Source: Deltaproteobacteria bacterium
GTDB taxonomy: Bacteria; Desulfobacterota; Desulfomonilia; UBA1062
Assembly (NCBI GenBank): GCA_029547045.1
Contig: JAKPQL010000049.1
Span: forward strand, 1-45,683
DNA length: 45,683 bases
Direction of reading: 5' to 3'
Shown here in pieces: positions 25,579 to 34,133 of this stretch. Positions within the stretch are counted from its first letter, which is position 1. Every line of letters starts with the position of its first letter. The notes beneath the pieces were generated by a model, which made no database searches, had not been told where the DNA came from, and saw nothing but the letters and a program-made list of their open reading frames with translations. The translations under genes and the position numbers were made by a program.

Positions 25579-25824
25579 ATGAAGAAGGGTTCTTTATGGG
25601 TGTTGTTTGTGGTTGTCGTGTTTGGGCTTCTGATGTCCGTTTCCGCTTGCCAGAAGAAGGAAGCGGCCACCGAGCAGCCTGCAGTGACGGAAGAGGCGGC
25701 ACCGGCCCCTGAGGCGGCACCGGCCCCTGAGGCAGCACCGGCCCCCGAGGCAGCACCGGCCCCCGAGGCAGCAGCCCCGGCGGCAGAGGCACCCGCTGCG
25801 GCACCGGCTGGCTCAGCTCAGTAA
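25579..25824 (+). CDS. Small lipoprotein with Ala-Pro-Glu repeats
   Basis: The 81-residue precursor has a basic start (MKKGS), a hydrophobic core and a lipobox V21-S22-A23-C24. After QKKEAATEQPAVTEE the mature part is almost wholly APAPEA repeats. It is likely an extended periplasmic spacer anchored in a membrane. GGAGATAAAG precedes the ATG. No catalytic domain exists. Its context beside pal suggests an envelope role, and its own promoter and terminator make it a single-gene unit. Function is unknown. Confidence 0.75.
   Translation: MKKGSLWVLFVVVVFGLLMSVSACQKKEAATEQPAVTEEAAPAPEAAPAPEAAPAPEAAPAPEAAAPAAEAPAAAPAGSAQ
25693..25764 (+). repeat. Four 18-bp tandem repeats within the lipoprotein gene
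   Basis: Four direct copies of an 18-nt unit (GAGGCGGCACCGGCCCCT, with the last two copies GAGGCAGCACCGGCCCCC) encode Glu-Ala-Ala-Pro-Ala-Pro units. A partial fifth copy follows. Units 1-2 and 3-4 are identical pairs, which suggests recent duplication. Changes in copy number keep the frame. Confidence 0.9.
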
Positions 25825-25858
25825 CAGAGAGTCACAGTAGTAGAAAGTGACACCAGAA

Positions 25859-25886
25859 CCACCCTCGGCCTCAGGGCCGAGGGTGG
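25859..25886 (+). terminator. Terminator hairpin after the repeat lipoprotein
   Basis: CCACCCTCGGCC pairs with GGCCGAGGGTGG around a TCAG loop, 35 nt after the stop codon. The following GCGGTCTAGCATTTCCC is only moderately T-rich. The long GC stem still makes termination likely. Confidence 0.65.
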
Positions 25887-26014
25887 GCGGTCTAGCATTT
25901 CCCTCACTAATACAAGTCGCAGTATACGTTCCTTCCCACTACACTTCCTGAAAGCGCCACTACCCTTCTGATCATGGGGTGCGGGTGCAGGCAGAGAGCA
26001 ACCGAACGGACAGG

Positions 26015-26710
26015 TCAGGGGGTCTTTTCAGTCGCCCTGGAAAAGGCTTCACGGAATCTGAGCACCTCTACGGGCACGGATTCTATCTTCTTGCCCAGAA
26101 CGTCCTCAGCCTTCAGTCCGGCCCTGCCATAGAGCGCCGAGGTGGCAGCATCGTCAAGACGCAACTGGGCGCCCTGTAGGGAAAAGCCCGCAGTCAGGCC
26201 TGCAGACCGGGAGAACGAGTAGATCTCGGCCCCGGGGACCGTTCCGGTGTTCTCGTCCATGTGGAGGCTCAGATTCCCCGCCACCACGGACACATCGGCC
26301 CCCAGGATGAGACTGCCCCTGTTCCCCAGGTCCATGAACCGGCCGTGTCTGAAGACCAGGACCAGGTCCGTGGACTGCAGGCCCATCTGCAGGCCGAAAC
26401 TCCCGCCTCCCAGCGAAACGAGCACAGGGTTTGACCAGCGGCCGTCCTGCCCTCTGGTCATGAGCACTCCTCTGCCGTAGCGTGCACCCACAAAGAAGCT
26501 CGCCTTGATCATGTTGGGGACAATGACCACTGCTGTGGCCTTCTGCAGCAGCACGGGCGGTATGGATGTCCGGGATGGTATCGTGAACGAGGAGAAGGTC
26601 TTCAGCGACTCCCGGAGTTTTGCCGCCCCGGCGGGATCGGCAGCAGCCAGCCCCGGGAGGGGGAGCAGCACGGTGGCACACAGACAGACGGCGATGCATA
26701 GTCTCTTCAA
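26015..26710 (-). CDS. SYLF (YSC84/DUF500) domain protein, exported
   Basis: I place the start at TTG 26710 (231 residues) because GAGGAG lies 8 nt upstream and a signal peptide follows at once (KRLCIAVCLCATVLLPLPGL, cleavage near AAA-DP). An ATG frame from 26785 would bury this signal. The SYLF lipid-binding domain is recognised from AVVIVPNMIKASFFVGARYG, RWSNPVLVSLGGGSFGLQMG and DLVLVFRHGR, then GRAGLKAEDVLG. Members bind phosphoinositides in eukaryotes; the bacterial role is unclear. It is the last gene of a minus-strand set with the AI-2E permease and the DUF2141 gene. Confidence 0.82.
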   Translation of the reverse strand: MKRLCIAVCLCATVLLPLPGLAAADPAGAAKLRESLKTFSSFTIPSRTSIPPVLLQKATAVVIVPNMIKASFFVGARYGRGVLMTRGQDGRWSNPVLVSLGGGSFGLQMGLQSTDLVLVFRHGRFMDLGNRGSLILGADVSVVAGNLSLHMDENTGTVPGAEIYSFSRSAGLTAGFSLQGAQLRLDDAATSALYGRAGLKAEDVLGKKIESVPVEVLRFREAFSRATEKTP

Positions 26711-26856
26711 GGTGGTATCTCCTCGTTGCGCCGGGAATGATCCGGCCGCACCAACCATATACTCGAAAGTGCTTCTGCAGTCCATGCCCGGGATGCACTG
26801 TCCCCTGGTTCCGGAACAGGTGATATACGGTATCGGGGACAGGCCGGGTTGTCCCG

Positions 26857-27939
26857 TTATGAGGATCGATCGACCTCGGAAGACGTCCTCCTGTGGGGCA
26901 GGTCAAGGGGCAGAGGCACCTCCGAGTCGAGCAGAACGGCCACCCACCGCGTGGCAGGAAAGCTCTCGCATGCGATCTTGAAGATCATGGTCAGGGGAGC
27001 TGACAGCAGCATTCCCACAGGCCCGAGGACCCACCCCCAGAAGATGAGGGAGAGGAAGACCACCAGCGTGGAGAGCGACAGGCCCCTTCCCATGAAGATG
27101 GGCTCGAGGATGTTCCCGCAGATGAGGTTCACGACCACGTACCCCACAGTCACCAGGCCCGCAGTTGCCAGGCCGGAATCCACGACGGCGAGCAGGATGG
27201 CGGGTATGGCCGCGATCAGCGACCCGATGTTGGGAATGTAGTGCAGCAGAAAGGCGACCAGTCCCCAGAGTACGGGGTAGTTCACCCCGATGATCGTGAG
27301 CCAGAGCATCACGCAGATTCCGGTTGCAAGGCTGATCCATGTCTTGATGGCAAGGTATTTCCCCACGCAGAGGAAGACAAAGTCGAAGGCCTCCAGGGTG
27401 TGGGCCGAGATGGAAAAGGCGGCCTTGATCTTGGCGAGGAAGGTGGAGGATTCCAGGAGGATGAACACCACGGTGAAGAGGATGAGCACCGTATTGGTGA
27501 GGACCCCGCCGAGACCGCTCAGGATGTTGGCGATGATCTGCATGACGGAGGCGGGGTCGAAGAAGTCCGTGACCACCCTCTCTGATATGAAAACGCCATG
27601 CATCCTGAGCCATGTGATGAGCTCGAGGAGCTTTTCCTGGATGCGTTCCTGATATCGCGGTGTTTCCATGAGGAAATCGCTCGCCGACGCCCCGATGTAT
27701 GCACCCAGGCAGAACAGGACGCCCATGATACACCCGATGATGCAGAAAATGGCGAGAAAGGACGGCACACCCTTTCTTCTCATCCAGGAGTACGGGCCGC
27801 TGCACATCACCCCGATGAAGACCGACAGGAGGAAGGGCACCATGATGGCGGATGCAGCCTTCATTCCCGCAATGATGACGACGAAGCAGGCGAGCAGGAG
27901 CAGGATGTTCTGCGAGGACTCGTCCGTGGGCTGATTCAT
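26857..27939 (-). CDS. AI-2E family transporter (PerM/YdiK-like permease)
   Basis: This 360-residue integral membrane protein has about eight hydrophobic segments. The pattern PFLLSVFIGVMCSGPYSWMR near the N-terminus, the long middle soluble region, and HYIPNIGSLIAAIPAILLAV with NLICGNILEPIFMGRGLSLS and LIFWGWVLGPVGMLLSAPLT are characteristic of the family (formerly UPF0118). Members export diverse small molecules; the autoinducer name is not evidence of substrate. It is 19 nt downstream of the DUF2141 gene. Confidence 0.88.
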   Translation of the reverse strand: MNQPTDESSQNILLLLACFVVIIAGMKAASAIMVPFLLSVFIGVMCSGPYSWMRRKGVPSFLAIFCIIGCIMGVLFCLGAYIGASASDFLMETPRYQERIQEKLLELITWLRMHGVFISERVVTDFFDPASVMQIIANILSGLGGVLTNTVLILFTVVFILLESSTFLAKIKAAFSISAHTLEAFDFVFLCVGKYLAIKTWISLATGICVMLWLTIIGVNYPVLWGLVAFLLHYIPNIGSLIAAIPAILLAVVDSGLATAGLVTVGYVVVNLICGNILEPIFMGRGLSLSTLVVFLSLIFWGWVLGPVGMLLSAPLTMIFKIACESFPATRWVAVLLDSEVPLPLDLPHRRTSSEVDRSS

Positions 27940-27958
27940 ACCTTCCGACGTGGTGTCC

Positions 27959-28399
27959 CTAGTGGAGGGAGATCATGATGGTCTGTGCCTGAGAACGGAA
28001 GGAGAACCGGCTCATCCTGAAGGAGGGGAGTCCGTGTTTGCCCCTTGCGTTGTTGGAGTACCCGTATGCCTCCTTGGGGATTCCCTTCATGGTGCGGTCC
28101 AGTGTTCCGTTCGCGTTCTCGTCGTGGAACACGCTGATGGCATAGTCCTTCCAGGGGATATCCCTGAGCGTCACCACAGCATCGGGTCCCTGGACACGGG
28201 TCCGGATCTGGGCATAGGCTGGGCCTTTTCCCAGGAACGTGTTTTCCGAATCGGCCAGGGCGATGACGACGAAGCCCGAGGTGTTCCTCATGCCGGTGAC
28301 ATGGATGGTGAGGTCTCCCCTGGACTGTCCATCGGCCGCCAGGGCGGGACAGGTCCAGAGCATGGCGCCCAGAATCAGTGCAACCGGAAACCGTGTCAT
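27959..28399 (-). CDS. DUF2141 domain protein, exported
   Basis: The 146-residue precursor has a signal peptide (MTRFPVALILGAMLWTCPALA, likely cleaved after ALA at 21). The mature domain shows GDLTIHVTGMRNTSGFVVIA, ending the core with YAISVFHDENANGTLDRTMK and GIPKEAYGYSNNARG, as in DUF2141 proteins. The HDENANGTLD loop resembles a calcium-binding Dx[DN]xDG turn, but this is a guess. GGGAGGGAG precedes the ATG. It is probably periplasmic; function unknown. Confidence 0.8.
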   Translation of the reverse strand: MTRFPVALILGAMLWTCPALAADGQSRGDLTIHVTGMRNTSGFVVIALADSENTFLGKGPAYAQIRTRVQGPDAVVTLRDIPWKDYAISVFHDENANGTLDRTMKGIPKEAYGYSNNARGKHGLPSFRMSRFSFRSQAQTIMISLH

Positions 28400-28642
28400 G
28401 ACTGTCTCCCTCCCCCTGTCTGGATCGGGCCATGGTCCCCTGTGCGGACCGTGTCCTCCTCACGGGCAGGTACGCATGTGTGCCCTGCGATGAGGAGCAG
28501 GGAGAAAATCCCTTGTTTTCTCGCCCCATGCCGCTGTGCACCCCGCAAGACCATTATGGGCAATGATGCCTGCCGTGTCAAGGAACAGCGTCGGTGGCCT
28601 CCTGGAAAGGATGAACCGGGCGGCAGCAGGAGGTGTGGGCGG

Positions 28643-29167
28643 TTACCTCTTTTCCCCGGCCTGCTGGAGGAGGATGGCATCGGTGAGTTCCTTGATGTTC
28701 TCCCGCGCCTGGAGGAGTTCATGGGTGGTCTTCCGCAGGCGGTTCACCAGGATCTTGGACAGCAGGCGGAAGTACACGGCATCGAACTTCTCCCGCCCGG
28801 CCGCGTCCATGCGGTCTGTCACCGACATGTCGATGGCAAGGCTGGTGGTCTCGGTGACGGCATTCGCAGATGCGGATCGGGCCTCACCGTCCACGATGGC
28901 CATCTCCCCGATGGTGGCGCCTGTTTCCGTGATCTGGGCGACCGGGGTCCCCCGGCTGGTGATCATCACCTCGCCGGACAGGATGATGTACAGCCAGGAG
29001 TCGTACTCCCCCTCCCGGGTGATGAGGTCCCCGGGCGCGAACTTGCGCATCTTGCTCAATGCAAGGATGTCCAGGAGCTGCGTGTCGGAATACGACTGGA
29101 GGAAGGGGATCTTCCGGATGATCTCGATGAGGTCGGAACGACCCTTCAGGTACGGGGTTTCCTGCAT
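28643..29167 (-). CDS. Cyclic nucleotide-binding domain protein
   Basis: The start at ATG 29167 (174 residues) follows GGAGG; a frame from 29245 would add 26 unlikely residues. The cNMP-binding beta-roll covers about residues 15-130, with MRKFAPGDLITREGEYDSWL and IILSGEVMITSRGTPVAQI, then GATIGEMAIVDGEARSASAN corresponding to the phosphate-binding cassette. The C-terminal 40 residues are helical (LRKTTHELLQARENIKELTD) with no helix-turn-helix, so it is not a classic Crp regulator. It may act as a signalling partner. It stands alone between a gap of 243 nt and the QueG-like gene. Confidence 0.8.
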   Translation of the reverse strand: MQETPYLKGRSDLIEIIRKIPFLQSYSDTQLLDILALSKMRKFAPGDLITREGEYDSWLYIILSGEVMITSRGTPVAQITETGATIGEMAIVDGEARSASANAVTETTSLAIDMSVTDRMDAAGREKFDAVYFRLLSKILVNRLRKTTHELLQARENIKELTDAILLQQAGEKR

Positions 29168-29312
29168 GCGGCCTCCGCCTTGTATTCTCGCCCGCCGGTC
29201 TGTATCCTGACCCCGGGCTATGCACTCGTGGAAAGAACATAACAATACCCGGCCATGGAGTCAAAACTTTCCTTGAAATCAGGGCCACAGGATCGGTCGG
29301 TGCACGGTCGCG

Positions 29313-30110
29313 TCACCGGAGGACCGGAGCGGTCCCCGGCCGTTCCTGAGAGCACGGAAGGCCGCAGGCGCACTTCCCGCAGGCATCGGCCCTGCCGAGG
29401 TACGCACGGTGCCGCTCGTTGGCCAGCAGGGTCTGATAGCATGCGTGGCGGTCGAACCCCTCGGCGCTCAGGGCATTGCTTGGGCATCGCTGTATGCAGA
29501 CACCGCAGGATCCGTCGCGTCTGAAGGAGCAGAACTCAAGGGAGGGTCTTGTGCCGGCCGGCACCACGGCATCGGTCACCAGGCTGCCGAGCCTTCCGCA
29601 GCACCCCGTCTGCGTGATGAGCATGCGGTTCAGTCCGAAGGTCCCCAGGCCTGCGATATAGGCCGCATGACGGTGGGACCAGGGGCTCAGCAGCGTCGTG
29701 GCATCGAAGGTGTGGGTCGGCGCAACGGTGGCCGACCGGTACCCGCAGCCGTCAAGGATGATGCTGAGCCGTTCGTTGATGGAGGAGATGAGTTCGTTGG
29801 TCTCCAGGTATGCCCTGGCCCACAGTTCGCTCTGGAAGGTCCCTTCCCGGTTGCTGCTGATGACGCGCCTGGAGAAGGGGAGGAAATAGGCAACCACCGT
29901 CCGGGCCCCTGCGAGCAGGTCCGACGGGAGCAGGTGGCCTGGGTGTGCCGTCTGCCTGAGCCCTTCGAAGAGGGGATCCCGGGCATCGGCACAGGCTACC
30001 AGCGGCGTGCGCCAGAACCCTTCACCGGCCAGGGCCCTGGGGTGGGCGGCAGCAACCTGCTCGACGGCGGAACGCAGAAGCTCAGGGGATAATCTTCCTG
30101 CACTCCACAT
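29313..30110 (-). CDS. 4Fe-4S protein related to epoxyqueuosine reductase (QueG-like)
   Basis: The start is uncertain: ATG 30110 (265 residues) or ATG 30131, both inside the end of the DUF1015 gene and without a clear ribosome-binding site. The middle (TLLSPWSHRHAAYIAGLGTF, GLNRMLITQTGCCGRLGSLV) matches the QueG-type domain. The C-terminal ferredoxin-like part has GSCGVCIQRCPSNALS plus C at ACYQ and ACGKCACGLPC, enough for two 4Fe-4S clusters. True QueG carries HEAT repeats after this; they are absent, so this is a shorter relative of unknown substrate. Overlap with the upstream gene implies joint translation. Confidence 0.78.
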   Translation of the reverse strand: MWSAGRLSPELLRSAVEQVAAAHPRALAGEGFWRTPLVACADARDPLFEGLRQTAHPGHLLPSDLLAGARTVVAYFLPFSRRVISSNREGTFQSELWARAYLETNELISSINERLSIILDGCGYRSATVAPTHTFDATTLLSPWSHRHAAYIAGLGTFGLNRMLITQTGCCGRLGSLVTDAVVPAGTRPSLEFCSFRRDGSCGVCIQRCPSNALSAEGFDRHACYQTLLANERHRAYLGRADACGKCACGLPCSQERPGTAPVLR

Positions 30111-31404
30111 AGTAGCGTTTCTCGTCCGCATGGCCCATGGAGAAGGCCTTGCGGGGCAGCACGCCTTCCAGGATGATGGTCTTGAAGAGGTCGTGCTTGG
30201 AGATCACGGGCAGGCCGAATCCCATGGCAGAAGGCCTGGAAGAGAGATCGCGCAGCACATCGTCGCCATGGATGTAGTCGATTTCCACCCCCGGGTTGTC
30301 TGCGCAGAACACGTCGAGGAAGGCCTGGAGGCTCCCGACCTCCAGGTTCCACCGGGGGTTCCTCAGCACGATGCGGCCTTTCCCCTCAGGGGAGAAGTAG
30401 TCGATGACCTGCGTGTGTTTTTCCTCCAGTGGCAGGGGCTCGCCTTCGGCCAGAACGCTCACCTCGCAGTCCTTGGGGGCGAAGAAGTCCTCCATGGCGG
30501 AAAAGAGCCGCCCGGGCGTCACGTGGAAGAGCACCCGGTGGATGGGCTCGAACTCGAGGCCCCTGTCGTGCACGTTGACCAGTTCCACCAGGGCGTACCG
30601 AGCCGGATGGCTCATGACCGCAGCCTTGTCGGCTGCACCGGCCTTGACCTGCTCCCAGAAGAGCTTGGCCGATGCCAGGGAATGGTTGCCGTCTCCCACG
30701 GCGTAGAGGAGCACCTCGGTGTCCCTGACGCCGTAGCGGTCGCTGAACCGCGCAGGGTCGGCAAGCCGTGCCAGGCCTCTGGCCACGGACGCGATGGTTT
30801 TCTGTTCATCCACGAGGTATCCCCTGATGCGGCCCCCGTTCATCATGAGCCCGAAATCGTAGAGCTTGGCCAGCCTCTGCCCGAAGAGCGGTTCAATGAC
30901 GGTCATCTCCGGGTCGTCGATGAGCACCATGATGTGCGGCAGCTCGACGGATGCCCGGGAGCGGATCCTGACGCGCACGGGCAGACGCTCCACCACGGTG
31001 CCCTCGGTGGCCCTGATGAGGGACGTACTGCCCTGCCGGAAGTCGTAGTGCTCCAGGTCCAGGCATACGACGAGCCCCCTGCGCAGGGCGCCCCGGGCTG
31101 TGGTCCGCTCCACCAGCACGAAGCCGTCTCCCACCGGCGACAGGATGCCCTGGTCGAGGTACCTCTCCATGTCGGCAGCGATCCGGGACAGGTACTCGTC
31201 CTCGTCGACGCTGTTCAGGTATGCCTCGGGGAAGGTAAGGCGCAGCGTGGAGGGTGATGATCCCACCAGTTCATCGACCTGCTGCCAGTAGTCGGGTTGG
31301 GAGGTGAACTGGTCGCAGGCCACCACCGACCACCGGGTGAGGTCGGTTCCGGGCCTGGGCAGGAGGATCCGGGGGACGTGCAGGGCTACATTTTCAAGGT
31401 TCAT
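30082..31404 (-). CDS. DUF1015 family protein
   Basis: This 440-residue cytosolic protein belongs to a widespread family of unknown biochemical role. Recognised parts are the start VPRILLPRPGTDLTRWSVVA with CDQFTSQPDYW, the core YAVGDGNHSLASAKLFWEQV, and the ending AFSMGHADEKRYYVECRKI. The GDGNHS-like segment is the most conserved and could be an active site. GAGGAGATA precedes the ATG. Its end overlaps the QueG-like gene, so the two may act together. A sigma-70-like promoter lies just upstream. Confidence 0.85.
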   Translation of the reverse strand: MNLENVALHVPRILLPRPGTDLTRWSVVACDQFTSQPDYWQQVDELVGSSPSTLRLTFPEAYLNSVDEDEYLSRIAADMERYLDQGILSPVGDGFVLVERTTARGALRRGLVVCLDLEHYDFRQGSTSLIRATEGTVVERLPVRVRIRSRASVELPHIMVLIDDPEMTVIEPLFGQRLAKLYDFGLMMNGGRIRGYLVDEQKTIASVARGLARLADPARFSDRYGVRDTEVLLYAVGDGNHSLASAKLFWEQVKAGAADKAAVMSHPARYALVELVNVHDRGLEFEPIHRVLFHVTPGRLFSAMEDFFAPKDCEVSVLAEGEPLPLEEKHTQVIDYFSPEGKGRIVLRNPRWNLEVGSLQAFLDVFCADNPGVEIDYIHGDDVLRDLSSRPSAMGFGLPVISKHDLFKTIILEGVLPRKAFSMGHADEKRYYVECRKIIP

Positions 31405-31442
31405 GGTGCTATCTCCTCGTTGCTGGGAAAGGTTGTTTCATG

Positions 31443-31472
31443 TTCATACCAGAACCCGTGGAGGGCTTTCAA
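31443..31472 (-). promoter_or_regulatory. Candidate sigma-70 promoter for the DUF1015/QueG-like pair
   Basis: On the minus strand TTGAAA (31467-31472) and TATGAA (31443-31448) are 18 nt apart, about 39 nt upstream of the DUF1015 ATG. It lies in the 100-nt gap after the acylase gene. Confidence 0.5.
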
Positions 31473-31504
31473 CCGGGGAGATACACTGTCCATGGAGATC
31501 ACCC

Positions 31505-34069
31505 TCAGGGCGTGAGCACCAGGACGTTCCTGTACTGGGCCCTGATCGCCTCGGGTTTGAAAGGAAAGGGGAGGTATTTCCCCTGTCGCCAGGCGGTGAT
31601 GGCATCGTCGAAGTGGGGGCTCGAGGGATTGTCCGACTGGCCGGTGCTGTTGACACCGAACATGGGCTCGTCCAGGCTGAAGTCCACGATGATTCTCATG
31701 GCCGGGATCAGCCAGGTGTCGAAATCCCTCCCCATGGTGTAGCCGGCCACGTTCAGGGTGAAGTAGTCTCCCGGGGCCGGGAAGGGCCCCCGGCTGTGGT
31801 AGGGCCGCAGGAGACGCAGGGCCGTCCTCTCGGCAAGGCCCATGTTCGGTGCCATCCTGGACGACTCTGTCTCCCAGAGATACGTGTGCAGCGTTCCCCA
31901 CTTCCAGGTCCGGTAGTCTTTGCCCATGCCCTTCTCCAGCAGCATGACGGCATCGAGGAGGGATCGTGCGAGGATCCGGGCCTTGGTTTCCTTATCAGGG
32001 GTTGCGGCATCGTCCCAGAAGGGGCTCTCGTCTCCCCGGACGAGGATATGGTCGCAGGTGGCGTTGTAGCTCTCGTTGTTGATCACCAGGAAGGCCTTCC
32101 ATGTCCGGGAGGACTCGGGTCCCAGCTCGTCCAGGAAGATGTTCCGGGTGGCGCAGTGCAGGATCGCGCTCACCAGGGCCGCGCCGCCCGAATCAACGGA
32201 CATGGAACCGTCGAAATCCTCGAGCACGTCCAGGCCGAGGTGGACCCTGGCCCGCTGGCCGGGGTCTTTCCATGACGCGACCTCGTGCTCCATGTCCGTG
32301 GCGAGCCGGCCTGTGAGATAGAGATCCCGGAGCCTGGGGGCGAACAGGGAAACGGTGTCGAGCTGCATGTCCATGGATGTTCTCAGGGTATGCCTTGGCG
32401 TAGCGGAGATCATCTGGGCGATGCGCTCGGCGCGTTCGGGCCAGTACCACGATGAAGACAGGACATGTGGGTAGTCCTTCCCCACGGTGCGGTTGTTCGC
32501 CGTGCCGATGAAACCCTCCGGCGGGTTCTTCGCCATGGGAAGAACAGCCGGGTCGAGGAGCCCTGTCCAGTCATACTCCCCGGTCCACCCCGGTGACGGA
32601 AGGAAGCCGGTGCCCTTCTTCCGTAGCGGATAGTTGCCGGTGACCTGCCAGCCGATGGAGTTCCTGTCGGCAAAGACCATGTTCAACGCAATGGACCGGA
32701 TGGACTTCACCTGGGCGAAGGCCTCATCCACGGACCGCGCGGAGTTCAGCGCAAAGAACGAATCAAAGGTCTTGTCGTTCCCGCTCAGCGCCGCCCACTG
32801 CAGCGCCACGCCGTAGGGGAGGTCCAGGGGCACGGGCTGGAAGAACTGGGTGGGATCGTTTCTGAGGGCTTCGTTCAGGAGGGGGCCGTGGTTGGTCTCA
32901 CGGATCACCCTGGTGACCGGGTCCCTGCCCCTGACGCGGAAGGTCTCCGTGCGTTCGGTGGTGGGTGTCCACTGGCCCTCGCTCAGGTAATGGAGGCGTC
33001 CGTCCTTCACCTGCAGCTGTTCCAGGAACAGGTCCTGGTTGTCGGCCATGACCATGGTCATGCCCCAGGCGATGGATCCGTTATACCCCGCCACCACGAG
33101 GGGACCTCCCGCCAGGGTGATGCCCGCTGTGTCGAAGGTGCCGCACTTGAGGTGCATCATGTTCCACATGGACGGCAGGGTGAGCATGAGGTGGGTGTCG
33201 TTGGCGAGGATGCTTGCAGCGCCGGATGTCCTGTTTCCGGCAATGGCCCAGTTGTTGGATGCCGCTGCCCCTTTGATACCCAGCGATGCCAGCATCTGCT
33301 GCTGCTGCAGGCAGTCAGCCACCGCGGCCGATGCCTTCTTCAGGTCGATGCCGGCGAGTTTGGCGGCTTCTTTGAAGGGCAGGGGTTCGTCGGGATAGAC
33401 GGGGAGCAGCCAGGCCGCTTTCTCTATGCCCACGGACTGTGCCACGCCCAGGGCTGCGGTTTCCTCGTAGACGTTGAAGGACAGCGCGAGGTTCACCAGG
33501 CAGAATACCAGCGCCGAATCGATGGGTCTCCATGGCTCCGGGGTGTACCGTGCCAGGGCAAGGTCCGGCGGAAGGTTGTCCCTGTGGGAGTCCAGGTAGG
33601 TGTTCACCCCGGCGCAGTAGCGGTCCAGCAGTTCCCTGTTCCGGGGGGATATGGTGGTGAGCATGGCTGCAGCCATGCGTTCAAGGCCCAGGGTGCGCAT
33701 GTAGATGTCCAGTTCGAGCAGGGGCTCGCCTGCCATCTCTGCGAGGCGGCCCTTTGCCATGAGCCTGAAGCCGGTCATCTGGCTCAGCCTGTCCGATGCG
33801 TGAACATACCCCACGGCCATGGCCAGGTCCTCCATGGTCACCGCCTCAACGTAGGGGATGCCGAAGGCGTCTCTCCGTACGGTCACCGGTTGCCGGAGTC
33901 CGGGCAAGGACAGCGATCCGGTCACGGCGTCCACCGTGCCCTGGAAGTGCCGGTCCACCACGCTGGAGCATGAGCCCGTCAGGAGGAACACGATAGAAAG
34001 CAGACATGCGGCAATGCTATTCCGGGTGCGCACGAATACCGAAGGTTTCTGTGTATGGTGTCCCTCCAT
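31505..34069 (-). CDS. Penicillin acylase-family Ntn hydrolase, exported
   Basis: I start at ATG 34069 (854 residues) because GGGGAG precedes it and a signal sequence follows (IAACLLSIVFLLTGSCSSVV); the open frame to 34267 lacks a signal. TGSC may be a lipobox, but Thr at -3 is unusual. The family's self-cleavage site is AAA-SNNWAIAG, making Ser271 the N-terminal nucleophile of the beta chain. Further family segments are ILANDTHLMLTLPSMWNMMH, NQDLFLEQL and GTANNRT. Such enzymes cleave amides (beta-lactams, acyl-homoserine lactones); the natural substrate is unknown. The PhzF-like gene lies 64 nt upstream. Confidence 0.9.
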   Translation of the reverse strand: MEGHHTQKPSVFVRTRNSIAACLLSIVFLLTGSCSSVVDRHFQGTVDAVTGSLSLPGLRQPVTVRRDAFGIPYVEAVTMEDLAMAVGYVHASDRLSQMTGFRLMAKGRLAEMAGEPLLELDIYMRTLGLERMAAAMLTTISPRNRELLDRYCAGVNTYLDSHRDNLPPDLALARYTPEPWRPIDSALVFCLVNLALSFNVYEETAALGVAQSVGIEKAAWLLPVYPDEPLPFKEAAKLAGIDLKKASAAVADCLQQQQMLASLGIKGAAASNNWAIAGNRTSGAASILANDTHLMLTLPSMWNMMHLKCGTFDTAGITLAGGPLVVAGYNGSIAWGMTMVMADNQDLFLEQLQVKDGRLHYLSEGQWTPTTERTETFRVRGRDPVTRVIRETNHGPLLNEALRNDPTQFFQPVPLDLPYGVALQWAALSGNDKTFDSFFALNSARSVDEAFAQVKSIRSIALNMVFADRNSIGWQVTGNYPLRKKGTGFLPSPGWTGEYDWTGLLDPAVLPMAKNPPEGFIGTANNRTVGKDYPHVLSSSWYWPERAERIAQMISATPRHTLRTSMDMQLDTVSLFAPRLRDLYLTGRLATDMEHEVASWKDPGQRARVHLGLDVLEDFDGSMSVDSGGAALVSAILHCATRNIFLDELGPESSRTWKAFLVINNESYNATCDHILVRGDESPFWDDAATPDKETKARILARSLLDAVMLLEKGMGKDYRTWKWGTLHTYLWETESSRMAPNMGLAERTALRLLRPYHSRGPFPAPGDYFTLNVAGYTMGRDFDTWLIPAMRIIVDFSLDEPMFGVNSTGQSDNPSSPHFDDAITAWRQGKYLPFPFKPEAIRAQYRNVLVLTP

Positions 34070-34133
34070 GGTGTCTCCCCTGTTCAGGCGGTCTCTCGGG
34101 ATCGGTCCCCCTGCAGTGACGTCCATGTCCGTC

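Noticed and set aside
25693-25764. Tandem repeat array considered as CRISPR
   Set aside because: The units are contiguous with no spacers and encode in-frame protein repeats.
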